64,000 nt of DNA from Paracentrotus lividus (lineage: Eukaryota > Echinodermata > Echinoidea > Camarodonta > Echinidae): assembly GCA_940671915.1 (NCBI GenBank), contig CALNVZ010003433.1, positions 35,735,844-35,799,843 of the forward strand, given 5' to 3'. Made by a program: the position numbers and the translations under genes. Positions within the stretch are counted from its first letter, which is position 1, and every line of letters begins with the position of its first letter. Below, piece after piece: positions 48,354 through 59,609 of the stretch. The notes under the pieces are model-generated. The model made no database searches and was not told the origin of the DNA. It saw only the letters and a program-made list of their open reading frames with translations.

Positions 48354-51300
48354 ATGGGTTGGTGTTCCGATTTGATTGGTTCCCCTAGCCTCCCTGTAGT
48401 ACTCCTTATATTCCTGACAGGATGTGCTCAAATGGGCGCCATTAAATCAATAGGAATATGCCTGGAAGATATTACCGAGGATCTTCGGACAAGTTCGACT
48501 TACATCGGAACAGCGTTTGGTGCGTTTATTGCATTCAGCTATATTCCAGGTAATAATGAAGTCACATAAAATCTTCTACATCTATGCTGAATCAGAGTCT
48601 CTATACTGCATTTTTGAAGGCCAGTGTGTCAGATTCTTATGTTAATTTAGCCATTGTCAGTGTCCATCATTTGACCCTAAACCCATTTGTACATTAACAT
48701 TTTGATGACAATACTTTAGTATTGAAGGTTGAAACTAAATTCAGTTCAACACAATTTGTCAATCTAACAGTTGATCTCTACCCCTCCCCAACCACCTCCT
48801 CCCCCTCTCTCTCTCACTCTCATTCTTGTTCAACTAATTGGCACTACCGAAAAAGATGTTACAAGCAAATTGAAATTCAAGATTGTATATAATTTGCATG
48901 CTTTCTGGTTTCCAGCTCCAATGGTAGCAGTCCTCTATCGACACGCCCTCTCACCGTCGATTTTTGCTGATAGGGTAGATGTAGGGAATACCGGCCACTT
49001 AAGCTCATTTGCTTAATTAGGACATGAAAACAATAAAATCACAAAAGAAAAAAGATTCTCATTGCTTAGCTACATCATTCAACTTTATTTTCAAAAAAAT
49101 TAGAGTAATCAAATAATTTTGTTGAGGTAGTTATATGCAAAATAATGACGTCATGGTAATTGTCCGGCATTCCCTACAGTGTAGGAAATACCGGACAGTA
49201 TGTTTTTACCCTTTTTTTTGTATAAAGATCTTCTGGAAGCACTGATTTGAATGTAAACCATCAACTTAACATGTTTGTATTGATTTTTTATAACATTATT
49301 CATTTTTAGAAGATTATATGCATTTTACTACAAAAATTTCAAAACACTCAGAATAACTTTATATCTCATGTAGATCATGACATTATCACTAATAATAAAG
49401 AGAAATAGACATTTCAAAATTGTCAAACAATTTAATAAATAAATATAATACATTATATATGCAATACTATTTGATCTACATGCTCAGCAACATCAACCCG
49501 GAAGTAAACAAACAAACCCGTCAATGTGGTGTTCGGTATTCCCTACACAAAATATATGACTGATAGCACTTTTCAACACACTGCCACCCCAATACACAGG
49601 CTTATGTACAGTGCAAACACTCCATACACGTTTGGCCCACCCTCCACCACATGTCCATAATGCATGAAATAGAGGTCATGCCCCAATTCTATTTTTATAC
49701 ATCGAATTCTCTAAAATGTCATTTTTACATCAGGCCATTTTTCAGGCTGCAAATTTTACCTAAGCTGAAAGTTTTGGTAGTTTTCTCGGAGATTTTCACT
49801 TGTTGTTGTTCGATCCAGCATTCAACCTTCCCAGACGAGACCACGCTGACCATAGATGCAGGTATTTTCAACTCAGTTGATCTTATGTTGGGCAGTAGGG
49901 CTGGACATGTGGTGACCGTGCCCGATATTCCCCTACTGTCCGCTATTCCCGTACACATCTACCCTATGTGATCCTGTCTTATACCACGGGTGCAATGCTA
50001 TATTTCTATCACCCATTCAATTTTTCCATCACCATTTTCCTGTCAATTGCTGGTAATTAATATTTATTTTTATCGATCGAGATAATCAGACCCCAATTTT
50101 ATTATATCGTCGGTGTATGTGTATTTACAGTGATTCTACATGTCCACACGTATGTACGTTATACTCGCGCCGCATCCACACTTAACAGTATTTGTCTTGT
50201 AGCTTTTCTGCCTGTAAATTAGACCGTTCAATTAATTCAGTAATCGAGTTTGGGAGGAAGTAAGCATGATACGTTTCAAATGGGAAATATATCAATAGAT
50301 ACAACATAGTAAGTCAATAAATATTTTACGGAGACACATCATCAGAAGGGGGTTGGGGATTGTATCCACACACAGTTTACCATGTAATGTGACCTTCTTC
50401 TGCTCTTTAACACAATCTCACGTTGATTTTAACAGTGAGAAGGGAGAGGGGTAGCGGGGCGGGGAGGGGGGTGGGGTTGCAAATGACCACGTCATCCATG
50501 GCACCCTAGGCCGATAACAATACTCATTCATATACCAATTCGCATAAACATGATACCTGTCATCATTATTTCTTGTTTATTATCACCGAATCTCAACAAC
50601 CATGTCTCTTATCATTTTTTAATTCTACCTCGTGACATAGGACTCGGAACCTGCGTAGTGATGACCACATCAGTAATTATCTTGAGCGACTTTGCCAGTC
50701 CACACTTCAACTTATTATACAGCACGGGTATGAGTGGGTATGGTGTAGGCATGGTGGTGCTACCATTCCTTACCGAGATTCTTCGCCAGTCGTACGGATG
50801 GAGGGGAAGTCTACTCATATTGGGGGCTCTCATGGGAAACATCATCTCATGTGCGGTGGCAGTCAGAATAAGTACGGTCGTAGATGAGACCCATGCTGAA
50901 CACCAAAGACCACAGGAGGATATTGCTTCAGTAGAACCCAATTGTGGCGACCGGGATGAAGTTATTACGAATAGTTTAAATGATCTAGAAGGGGAAATAT
51001 CCTATGACTTTGCAGATTCACATTGTTATGAGGGTCAACGGTTGAAAACCAATCATATAGCCAATGATCCCACTGCTTCCTTAGATGGACGTAGTGCGGA
51101 TGATGATGACGAACAGTCAAAGTCCATTCTCAGAAGGTTGTTGGAGAGTTTGAAGACTTCAGATTTATACCTCGATCCAGTCTTCAACTGTCTATTTATA
51201 GCTATTTTCTTAGGAGCTATTGTCCTCTGCGGATGGCATGCTTTTCTGGTCCCTCATGCCATACAAAGAGGACTATCCACTGATGAAACTCTCATAATAA

Positions 51301-52218
51301 CTGCTGCCGGCGCTACCTTTAATGTCACTGTTGGAATAATTGTAGGATTCCTGTGTGACAAACTATTTAGACCACTCAATGTGTATCTTATTTTGACCAT
51401 CGTGAATATTGCTGCACTCTTAAGCGACGCATTCTTTCCAAACTTTTATGTCATGGTGGTAACGTCAAGCGCCAGTGCAGCTGCTATAGCAGGCAGTTCT
51501 GTCGTGTCGACATTGGCTGTGAGGGATAGAGCCTCCCCTAACAAGATGGATATTGTTTTTGCTTTAGATTATTTCAGCTACGGAATTGGAAGTCTGCTCG
51601 GTGGATACCTGTCAGGTACAAAGGGGTTCAAAGACGTTTTGTCTGTGCAGATATAATGAGTTAATTTTTAAAATACCCTAAATATGTGTAACTTCCGAGA
51701 TATATTACACATTTCCTTTTGGGGGTCTATTGAAAGGGGATATCAAAGATGTACTTTTGTAACAATTGCTCTCAAAATTCAGGTTAACACTTTTATTAAA
51801 AAATAGGGACGAAACTGAAGAATAGTCATGTATTTTATAACTCAATAGTGCCTTTCGGATTCATAAATAGACATTCTTTATGAACGCATGAGTAATATGA
51901 GTTCACTACGACTTTGAAACATGCAGTTTAAATTACAAAGGTATTTTCTCGGATTTTTTCCTTTTTTCTTGTTAAACCATGATATAGTTTTAAAAGCAGA
52001 TTCGAGTAACTGAATAAAAAAATGATTTAACCGATACTTCGTGAATTCAGGTTCCAATTAATGAGTTGTTAACCTTCTTTTATGTTTTGTTTATCATAGG
52101 TATGGTAGCTGATGTGTTCTCGACCTATACCGCCATCTTTAATCTCCTTGCTGGTATAGATGTCATATTGCTCCTCGTCTTGTTGATACCATGGAAGATC
52201 AATAAGCCATGGAAATAA
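48354..52218 (+). CDS. SLC16/monocarboxylate-transporter-like MFS protein, 4 exons, exon 2 split by a transposon
   Basis: Exons 48354-48549, 48916-48971 plus 49968-50052 (one exon interrupted by an insertion), 50641-51615 and 52100-52218 (TAA). All joins are phase 1. Without the insert the product is 476 residues, the usual MCT length. TM1 carries the ..FLTGCAQMGAIKSIGI pattern; exon 2 gives TM2-TM3 (APMVAVLYRHALSPSIFAD / VILSYTTGAMLYFYHPFNF); exon 3 gives GLGTCVVMTT, the STGMSGYGVGMVVLPFL and YGWRGSLLILGAL motifs typical of MCT TM4-TM6, a long acidic central loop and TM7-TM11; exon 4 gives GMVADVFSTYTAIFN and TM12, ending PWKINKPWK. The first residues are uncertain: cctgatatgggttgg would read PDMGW, like the MCT PDGGWGW start, if one C were removed upstream. 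Substrate cannot be told. AATAAA lies 134 bases after the stop. Confidence 0.85.
48972..49965. mobile_element. 994-bp TIR transposon inserted in exon 2 of the transporter gene
   Basis: The left end AGGGTAGATGTAGGGAATA is inverted at the right end (TATTCCCGTACACATCTACCCT). Taking out the element and one copy of the flanking AT (48970-48971 / 49966-49967) restores an uninterrupted exon. The motif tattccctaca/gtaggraata recurs inside (near 49170-49195 and 49527). There is no transposase frame. Confidence 0.85.
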
Positions 52219-52351
52219 GTGCCGTTCAACACACAGGACATGATTTCGGACTTCGTTTTCTCTATGCATCTGCTCTCAAAGTCAGGAATTTCAGAAATTG
52301 TGAATGTCCAAATCATAACCTTCGATAATTTGTTTTGTTTTTATATAACTG

Positions 52352-52357
52352 AATAAA
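52352..52357 (+). terminator. Polyadenylation signal of the transporter gene
   Basis: AATAAA, 134 bases after the TAA of the last exon, in a gene-free AT-rich flank. Confidence 0.55.
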
Positions 52358-52359
52358 AC

Positions 52360-53790
52360 TGCATGGCAGAGAGTCTTCAGTTTTCATGTCTCACTTTGGC
52401 AATTACAGCTTGAACCTTTTAAATATAGCAGATTATTTACTTGATTTTTAGAAATTGCACAATGACTGAAATAGATTATGGACCACAATCACTTTACTTT
52501 ACAAAATAAATTAACATTGTGTGTTTTTTCTTCACATTCAGATTAATTATTGGTATCGTTAATGTAACAACTGTTTAGTAAAACAAGAAACACATCGCTT
52601 TTGTCAGGCTGTCAAGATGCGAATAACTTTAAGAACTGCCTAAGAATTGTATTTTTTCTTATGCCAATCTGTTCCATTGTTATAACTTGTTATATTTCTT
52701 CCACGCCCCCAGGAGGGGCCGTCAAAGAAATAAATTCAATGTCATTGTCATTGCCTGAAATATAAAGAGCGAATCAGGTGCCTAAACATTTTTGCTGAGT
52801 TTTACTGTATTTTGAAAGAATCTCAAATCAATTGTTACAAAAATATCCGTAATCAATTGTAACAAGATTAATTGAACATCTCCACTTTTAAACTTTAGCA
52901 ATTGGAATTAGAAGTTATTGCAGCACCCTATTTTGCTCTTCATATTACAATTTTTCGTAGAGATATTAAAATTAGCATATTAATTTAGGGGAACCCGGGC
53001 AAAATTGGTCCAACATTTGAACAACCAGAACAGGATTAAAAAGCAAAGTAAAGCAAAATGGTTGGTTTATACTTTCACCTAAGAGCTATACTGCTAACGA
53101 AATATAGCACAAACAACGTTTCTCAAATAATCTGTTTGATTAAATGACATACTGAACTTAAAAAAAAAAAATAAAGAAATAAAGAAATAGATAAAAATAA
53201 ATAATAATTAAATCCCTTTTCAACACGGTCCTATTATCCGGAGCAAAGTGAAGCACTGTACATATAAATGTAAGCCATCATGCCCTATCCACTATGTCTT
53301 GAACAAGTGAAAACTTTGGGATATGCATTAGTTTACAGAGCCCACGATTACTCTTGGTGTTACCGTGCATAAAGCCCTAAGCCCATCCATCATTAATATG
53401 GGTTTTAAGGTAATTGACATGAACACAGTATTTTTAGCAGATCATAAATTATTCTTGTATAGATTATCGTCACAACTAGCCACGAATCCTTCATATTTCG
53501 ACGCATTTATATTTACCACTTTCAATTTCAAGTCTATTCTACTTATTTAAACAATCCACAAATTTATATTGGCCTACAGTTCACCAATGCAGACAAACAT
53601 GCCTACGTATTATCAGGAGGCTCCCTGGTATTATGAAAGTGCATTAATATCATAGGCCAACATTCATATTTGCAAGAATGAAGTACTAGAGTGACTAATG
53701 AATATCATCTTTTAAACTTTTTAACACCAACCAAATAAAAGTCTTGAATGTTTGAAAAATGGGGGAAGCTTTGGCGAGGGTTCTAGTTTT
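52360..53790. other. Intergenic DNA, no gene seen
   Basis: AT-rich sequence between the transporter and the intronless GPCR. Near 52700 the run cccccaggaggggccgtcaa followed by aataaattcaatgtcattg resembles the 3' tail of a retroposon, but no coding part remains. Confidence 0.4.
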
Positions 53791-53793
53791 GCT

Positions 53794-54900
53794 CTAGTTT
53801 TGTAATAATTTCATAAGATCGCGTCTGAATCCTTTATTAAAAAGTCCATAGACAACAGGGTTGATTACGTGGTTAATGGACAATAATTCCTCCAGGAAAG
53901 AAACAAGAACGTCCACCACGACGTGTTTCGCCATTGCATTCTGTATGGATTCCCGGAAAAATGTACTCGTGAGAACCTGTGGTATCCACGTGAGAAAGTA
54001 TATTACTGTCACTGCTAACATCATCTTCGTCGTCTTATCGATTGGCGCCTTCATAGGTTGAGCAGTTTTACCCGAGACGTGTTCATGGCATGGGAGGGCG
54101 TTGTTGGTCGGCACAGTATTGCTGTCCATCCCCGCCAATCCATGTACAGACTGTGCTGCGCCTTCTGCTCCGTTGTTTGATGCATGGTCTAGACGGGGAT
54201 CTGCTGTCGAGGCTCTGCCCCCGGAGGTAACAGGTATAACCATACCAGACACGGTGGCAGGCACCATGGGATCTCTTATTTCTGGTCTGCTCGGTCCTGA
54301 AAAATGAGAATGCACTTTCATGTGAATCTTCACGCTTCTGTATATCATCCCATAACTAAGGAATGCTACGACGAACGCGACCAAATAAAGAACACCTGTG
54401 ATAATTCCTTGAAGAATAGATGCTTTTTCTGTACTTCGTCCACAGATAAGGTCACCATTGTCAAATCGTTTTACAGAAAGGACAAAGATAAACGAACTAT
54501 TCATCGCAAAGCAAACGAACACGCAAAAAGCAATGGTAATTTTTGCTCGCCTTGGATTCGTCTTTAACGTTGGATGACAAACCTTGATGTAACGATCCAC
54601 CCCTATGACAGCCATTAGCAAAAGAGACAGAAACGTAAGTGACACATATGTATATACAAAGAGCTTGCAGAAGATTGTACTTGTATATCGTCGAAGATTG
54701 GTCACGACATTGTGATAGATAACTGCTGGGCTCAAGAGACACACAGTCAAGTCTACCATAGCCATTATCATGATATATATTCTGGTACTGCCCCCGGCCT
54801 TGCGTTTCTTATACACCAAGATTATACAGACATTACCAGGAATGCCAAGTATAAATATAAGGATACGATTAACCAGCTCTAACCAAACACCAGCATTCAT
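53794..54900 (-). CDS. Class A (rhodopsin-like) GPCR, intronless, complete, orphan
   Basis: One frame of 368 residues with seven membrane segments. Markers: TM1 Asn23 (GIPGNVCII), TM2 Asp50 (MAMVDLTVC), Cys78 at the top of TM3, VDRYIKVCHP at 101-110 (DRY), TM6 YFLTWIPQVL and TM7 NHVINPVVYGLF (NPxxY) followed by FNKGFRRDLM, helix 8. The third cytoplasmic loop is long (about 90 residues), rich in Pro, Ser and Gly. The extracellular N-terminus is only about 12 residues and has no glycosylation site. TM4 (KITIAFCVFVCFAMNSSF) lacks the usual Trp4.50. The general look is of a peptide-type receptor, but no ligand family can be named. No frameshift was seen, unlike the GPCR at 40415. Confidence 0.9.
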   Translation of the reverse strand: MNAGVWLELVNRILIFILGIPGNVCIILVYKKRKAGGSTRIYIMIMAMVDLTVCLLSPAVIYHNVVTNLRRYTSTIFCKLFVYTYVSLTFLSLLLMAVIGVDRYIKVCHPTLKTNPRRAKITIAFCVFVCFAMNSSFIFVLSVKRFDNGDLICGRSTEKASILQGIITGVLYLVAFVVAFLSYGMIYRSVKIHMKVHSHFSGPSRPEIRDPMVPATVSGMVIPVTSGGRASTADPRLDHASNNGAEGAAQSVHGLAGMDSNTVPTNNALPCHEHVSGKTAQPMKAPIDKTTKMMLAVTVIYFLTWIPQVLTSTFFRESIQNAMAKHVVVDVLVSFLEELLSINHVINPVVYGLFNKGFRRDLMKLLQN

Positions 54901-54904
54901 GTTC

Positions 54905-55900
54905 GGATGAAAATGAGTGTTTTCTGATACGTAGTCCTACTGAGGACTCTAAAAAAAAAGGAAAATTTCGAGATATGTTGTTCTCGAGCTATTAAATATG
55001 TATCAAGTTTTGTCCCTTCACACAATGGTTAAATGATGCAGTTGAAACTCCAGTTGCTGCCGTCAAGCGAGAGGGAATAATTTAGAGTGAAAAAAAACCC
55101 ACAAACAACGAGAAATGACAAATGAACTGCTATAAACTGGTACGATCAAGACAATGCTGCCCAGAGATGGATCCAGGATTTTTACGTAAAGGAGAGGGTG
55201 CGAAAAATTTTCCGATTTTTACATTTACATTTAATAAGTGGTTTTCACAATATACCTGATATATAGGGACGGGCGTCCACTGAGCCCGACTGGATCCGCC
55301 ACTGCTGCACACGTTCCCTGCCGCAGCTTCACACGAACCCTATTTCATTATTGAGGAATAATGTACGAAGAGTTGTCTCGGTTTTTATGTTTCATAACTA
55401 CTTTTATTTGTTAAGTTAACGAATCTAAGTGAGTTGAACAAAAACGTAATGACATGTGCAATTCAAACGCTATTATGGCGGTTAAATTAAGAAAATAGGG
55501 AAGAAGATGCATCGGCTTATATATAATTTTTTTTAGAAAAGCAACAGAAATGACAAGGGCCTTGAAACTATTGTAATCACTGCCTATTCAGCATGTTTAT
55601 AATCCTGCCTTTCATCATAACGCGATGACATTTCAAAAGAGCTGAGATAAAAGCGTCGGGAGAGGTTGCAAATCTTTAGAAATATGATATATTGTCTCCA
55701 AATTTCTTGTAAAGGATAAACTCCTATAAAAGAAAAAAAAAAGAACTACTGACTCCCTCGTTAAATATATGCTGTCGACGTATTACGTAAAAATAACGCC
55801 GTTGAAATACATGTCGAAAGCACCATTACATAGTAAGTGGAATAGAATAGAGTATGCACATATAAGTATACTAACACTCACAATATTACATAATTTCTTT
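54905..55900. other. Intergenic DNA with a short hAT-type remnant
   Basis: At 55153-55305 the ends cagagatggatccagg and ctggatccgccactgctg resemble hAT termini enclosing about 150 bases; no target duplication could be confirmed. Nothing else was recognised. Confidence 0.35.
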
Positions 55901-55906
55901 ATTATA

Positions 55907-56208
55907 CAGTGCGCCCCAAATAACGTTTTCCCAACTTTGGAAGCCAAAATTGAACCTCTGCTCTCATGGAATGATTGAGTATTTGGGCTTTAAAGATCTG
56001 TGCCAAAATCACTCTGTACCAAGTTTGGACAAAAGCAACCACGCATGTCAAGGTTTACAAGGTTTACCTCAGACGTAATGAATGTTCAGGAAACCACGCA
56101 TTGCTTGGCATTAAGGACCAAATACGAACAAGATTAAGGGCACATTTTTTATGAACTTTTGATGTGAGCTTTTAAAAAGTGGGGTCTACACTTTCCTGGG
56201 ACGCGCTG
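55907..56208. mobile_element. Mariner-type MITE flanked by TA
   Basis: Ends CAGTGCGCCCCAAATAACG and CTTTCCTGGGACGCGCTG, flanked by TA on both sides (55905-55906, 56209-56210). The CAGYGCGYCCCA terminus is typical of mariner elements. About 302 bases, no frame. The next MITE starts 30 bases downstream. Confidence 0.7.
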
Positions 56209-56238
56209 TAATAATGGTGCCAAAGCCGAACGCACGTA

Positions 56239-56490
56239 ATGCGGCGGTCACAACTCGCCGTACCTTCGACGTGCAACTCCCTACGATGGATTTCGTAGAA
56301 AATTCGTGCAGCGGAGGTACCTCGCAGGTGCAATGCATGTACGACGTGCAGGAAGTTTTTTCATTACCCTTACTACAGAAACGCAGGAATCGCAGAAGTT
56401 GACCAGGACCTGTGCGTGTGTTGTACATGCAACGCAGTCTACGTTGATGGCACGTGCCCCGTAGCCTACGATGAGTTGTGACCGCCGCAT
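56239..56490. mobile_element. TA-flanked MITE, ATGCGGCGGTCACAACTCG family, copy 2 (inverted)
   Basis: Ends ATGCGGCGGTCACAACTCG and GAGTTGTGACCGCCGCAT, TA on both sides. The internal order (ccgtaccttcgacgtgcaac first) is the reverse complement of the 42973-43219 copy. Confidence 0.85.
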
Positions 56491-57414
56491 TAGATGTATT
56501 TATAATGTTATAATGTATGTCTGTTTTAATATTATAATTTAATATTAATATTTCATTCTATTGACAGATGGTTGTATTTATACACCGATAAAGTTGTATA
56601 GCTATAATATTTAGACAACCGAGTACACTTGTAATGCCATTAACATGATTAATGACTGTATGCCATTCAAAAATGTTAACGACTAATTATGTTCAAACAC
56701 AGGCACACACAGAGCATTAAGTAACAATAATAATCATTTATTTGTTGATTGTCTTTACACTCTGCCATCGAATTGGCAAATGCTTTTTTCTTTTCATTTC
56801 ACTTTAATGGTAGGTGAATTATAACCAAGTGAAAAATAACCAAGTGAAATACATGTATTTTGTTTGATTTATTCAGTCATCATATTTCAGGTATTTCACA
56901 TTTATAAAACTTACATGCACCATTTTCATCCGAACATGATCAAATGAACGATTTTGATAGACAAAAAATAAATCATTACCATTTGCAAATTACAAGACGA
57001 TAAAAACCATTTAAAAGGAAAACCTGAGCTGGGCTTACTGTTTAGGAACTATGGTTATAATTATATCAACTACAATAGGCTTATAGTAGTATATAGTATA
57101 TTATAGTATAAGTATTTTGGATAAAAAGGAACGTGTAAGTCCCCATGTCCCCAGCTCCGCCGCACCATTTTAAAACTAATATTGCATAACATTTCTGAAC
57201 ATTAAGCTTAGAAAGAAGGGTCCATCGTAAAAAAAAAGTTTTTATTGAGAGCACTTAAGGAAACAGATTTTAAATTTACTACTGACATCACACCAAAGAT
57301 AACAGATTAATGCATATTTTATGATGCAAGATATCTCTTATATCTATAATACGGTCAGTTTAGTTTCTGAATGGTTTTATCATAACTTTTCACTTCATTA
57401 GTTAAGGAACTATA

Positions 57415-59191
57415 CACAACAAAAAAGTAAGTCCCCCCCCCCCCTAGCCTAATCAATGAGTAACTTTTGAAACGAAGCATTGTTTTTTGTAGCAATAATT
57501 TGGAGGGAAGTTTTATTCCACTTATTAAGTACCTCTGTGAAGAATGACATCGATCACTTGAGACATTGCATGAGAATAACGTTTAAGAGCAAAATCGACA
57601 TTTTCAAGAGTCACAAAGGGCTCATTTTTTTAGGCTGTAAAAATAACATTTTGTAAAATTTTCTTTTTACCTTGTCGTTTAAACATTTTGGTGCGGATTT
57701 ATTCATCCAAAATTATTGATGCATTACCAACAAACCAATCCCGTTACATTAAAACTAATTTTTTATGGATTGAGTAGAGCACACGTTTAAGATTATGTCA
57801 GTGGCTCCCAAAAATGGTAAAAATCCAACAATTTTTATCAAAAGAATTGACATCAGATATTATCAATCAACATTATCGACACATTTGTGAAGAAAATGAG
57901 CACTATTAGTTACGTGCATGGACGATGTGAGCACACTTTTAAAAGGTGACTTTTTGTGACTTTTGTATTGACCAATTTTGCCTTAATCGTTGTGTTTATT
58001 CATGCATGACTCAAGAGGTGTTATCTCATTTGTTGGTCACATAAGTTTATCGATAAGTGATAGAAACATAACACGCCAAACGACAGTACTCAACTGACCT
58101 TGTTGTTAAAAAGTTCCAGCGTGTGTTGATTGTGGGCTTGTTTTTGCTTTCGAGATTGACACAAGTCATTGGAGAAAAATCAAAAATTTTAAACAAAATT
58201 GAAATTCGGCTTAATTTCATTGAGGATTTTTGTTTTCTACTGGGGATTTCTTTTCAAACTTGGCACCATTCACCAGTTTCAGGGTTGGTGGCTAACTAAC
58301 AGGAACAAACGCTAAATTGATAATGTGATAAGGTACCGGGTGTCGCCAAGCTATGAAAATTCCTTCTTATTTACATAATTTTTCTAAGTAACTTCTGCTC
58401 ACTGAAGCATTAAAACACTGAATTTTCGTGAAACTCGAAATCAAATGCAGCTGAATCCAAGAAGGTCTGTGACAATTATCCAAAGTAAGCGATTAATTTT
58501 GTAGCCTACATAACGAAGAATGGTTTTCACGTATAAGTGTTCATTGAAGCGTGAATTTTTATAAATGGCCATAGACATTTTGAAAAACAATTATTTTGAC
58601 CATACACATAACAAAAAATGTTGATTGAAATGATTTTATTACACAAAAATGTAAAACAATACTTAACATTGGAATTGAAAGTGTCCTTTTTTTCTTTTTA
58701 TTAAGTGTTCATTCAAAACCGGAATTGAATGAAATATTGTTTAAAAACACTCTTCAGATTGCAATATTCCAGTCATGATCAATCAATATTTAAAAGTAAA
58801 AATGTGTGAAAAAAATGCAGTTTTGTGCAAATTAACTCATGTTTCATCCAACCGTGAAATTTAATGAAAAGTCTTTCTGATGTGTTAGAAATTAGGGCAA
58901 CAACCGCTTACTGAAGCATCATTTTTTGTTTAAAAAGTTTGAATTTTTCCAAATATTATTGAATTATAAGTTATGAAACTGACTTGTGACTTTTCGAAAA
59001 GTGACATTTTTGTCTTTTGGACTGTGCTCATGAAGCCATGACTTACAAAATTTCCAGTAAAATCACTGCGATAATGGTAAGCTGAATAAAATTACGCTAC
59101 AAGCACATGTAATGACATTCGTTAAAACTCCTCTTGCGTTCAAAAGTTACATCATTTTGATTAAGGGGGGGGACTTATTTTTTTTGTTGTG
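57415..59191. mobile_element. 1.8-kb TIR element (CACAACAAAAAA..GTAAGTCCCCCC ends)
   Basis: Left cacaacaaaaaagtaagtcc and right ggacttattttttttgttgtg are inverted, with a C/G run and a caaaagttac/gtaacttttg pair just inside, and TA-rich flanks. The interior repeatedly shows (c)tgaagcat or close variants (near 57475, 58400, 58534, 58912, 59031), suggesting internal diverged repeats. No frame over about 60 residues. Confidence 0.65.
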
Positions 59192-59209
59192 TTATAGCTG
59201 TTTGCTTTA

Positions 59210-59290
59210 GTGTATGTGTGTGTATGTGTGTATGTGTGTGAGTGTGCGTTGTGTGTGTGTGTAGGCTTGTTTGCGTGCGTTTGTATGTGC
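59210..59290. repeat. (TG)n-rich low-complexity tract
   Basis: Mixed tgtgtgtatg and gtgtgtgtg runs next to the right end of the 57415 element. Confidence 0.85.
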
Positions 59291-59396
59291 GCGCTCTCGT
59301 ATGGGTGAATGTTTGTTAATGGAAGGAATGCTGTTTTCACCACTGTGAAGAGACATATCTCAGTAGATACAATTAAGTTAAACTAAATCATTGTTA

Positions 59397-59605
59397 GGGT
59401 GCTATCTCACTTCGCGAGACGTCTCCGCGATAGAATAAATTTCGTCTCCGCGGACGGATAAATAGTATTAGAGACGTCTCCTGAATTTCGGACACGGATT
59501 TTTTTCATAATTGTCGCGGAGACGTCTCTAATTACTATTTTACCATCGCGGAACGAAAATTTCTATTCTGTCGCGGAGACGTCTCCGCGAAGTGAGATAG
59601 CACCT
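59397..59605. mobile_element. Foldback MITE, TCTCACTTCGCGGAGACG family, copy 3
   Basis: TA-flanked; ends GGGTGCTATCTCACTTCGCG / CGCGAAGTGAGATAGCACC, with gagacgtctc palindromes inside and the same gataaatagtatta tract as copy 1. It is close to copy 1 in sequence but shorter. Confidence 0.85.
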
Positions 59606-59609
59606 TATG

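Noticed and set aside
48972..49965. The element in transporter exon 2 as an introner (transposon-derived intron)
   Set aside because: The right terminus has no AG and the only GT near the left terminus leaves the wrong phase, so precise splicing at its ends is not possible.
49651..49971. 106-residue open frame inside the insertion
   Set aside because: It lies within the non-coding transposon and runs through its terminal repeat; no family resemblance.
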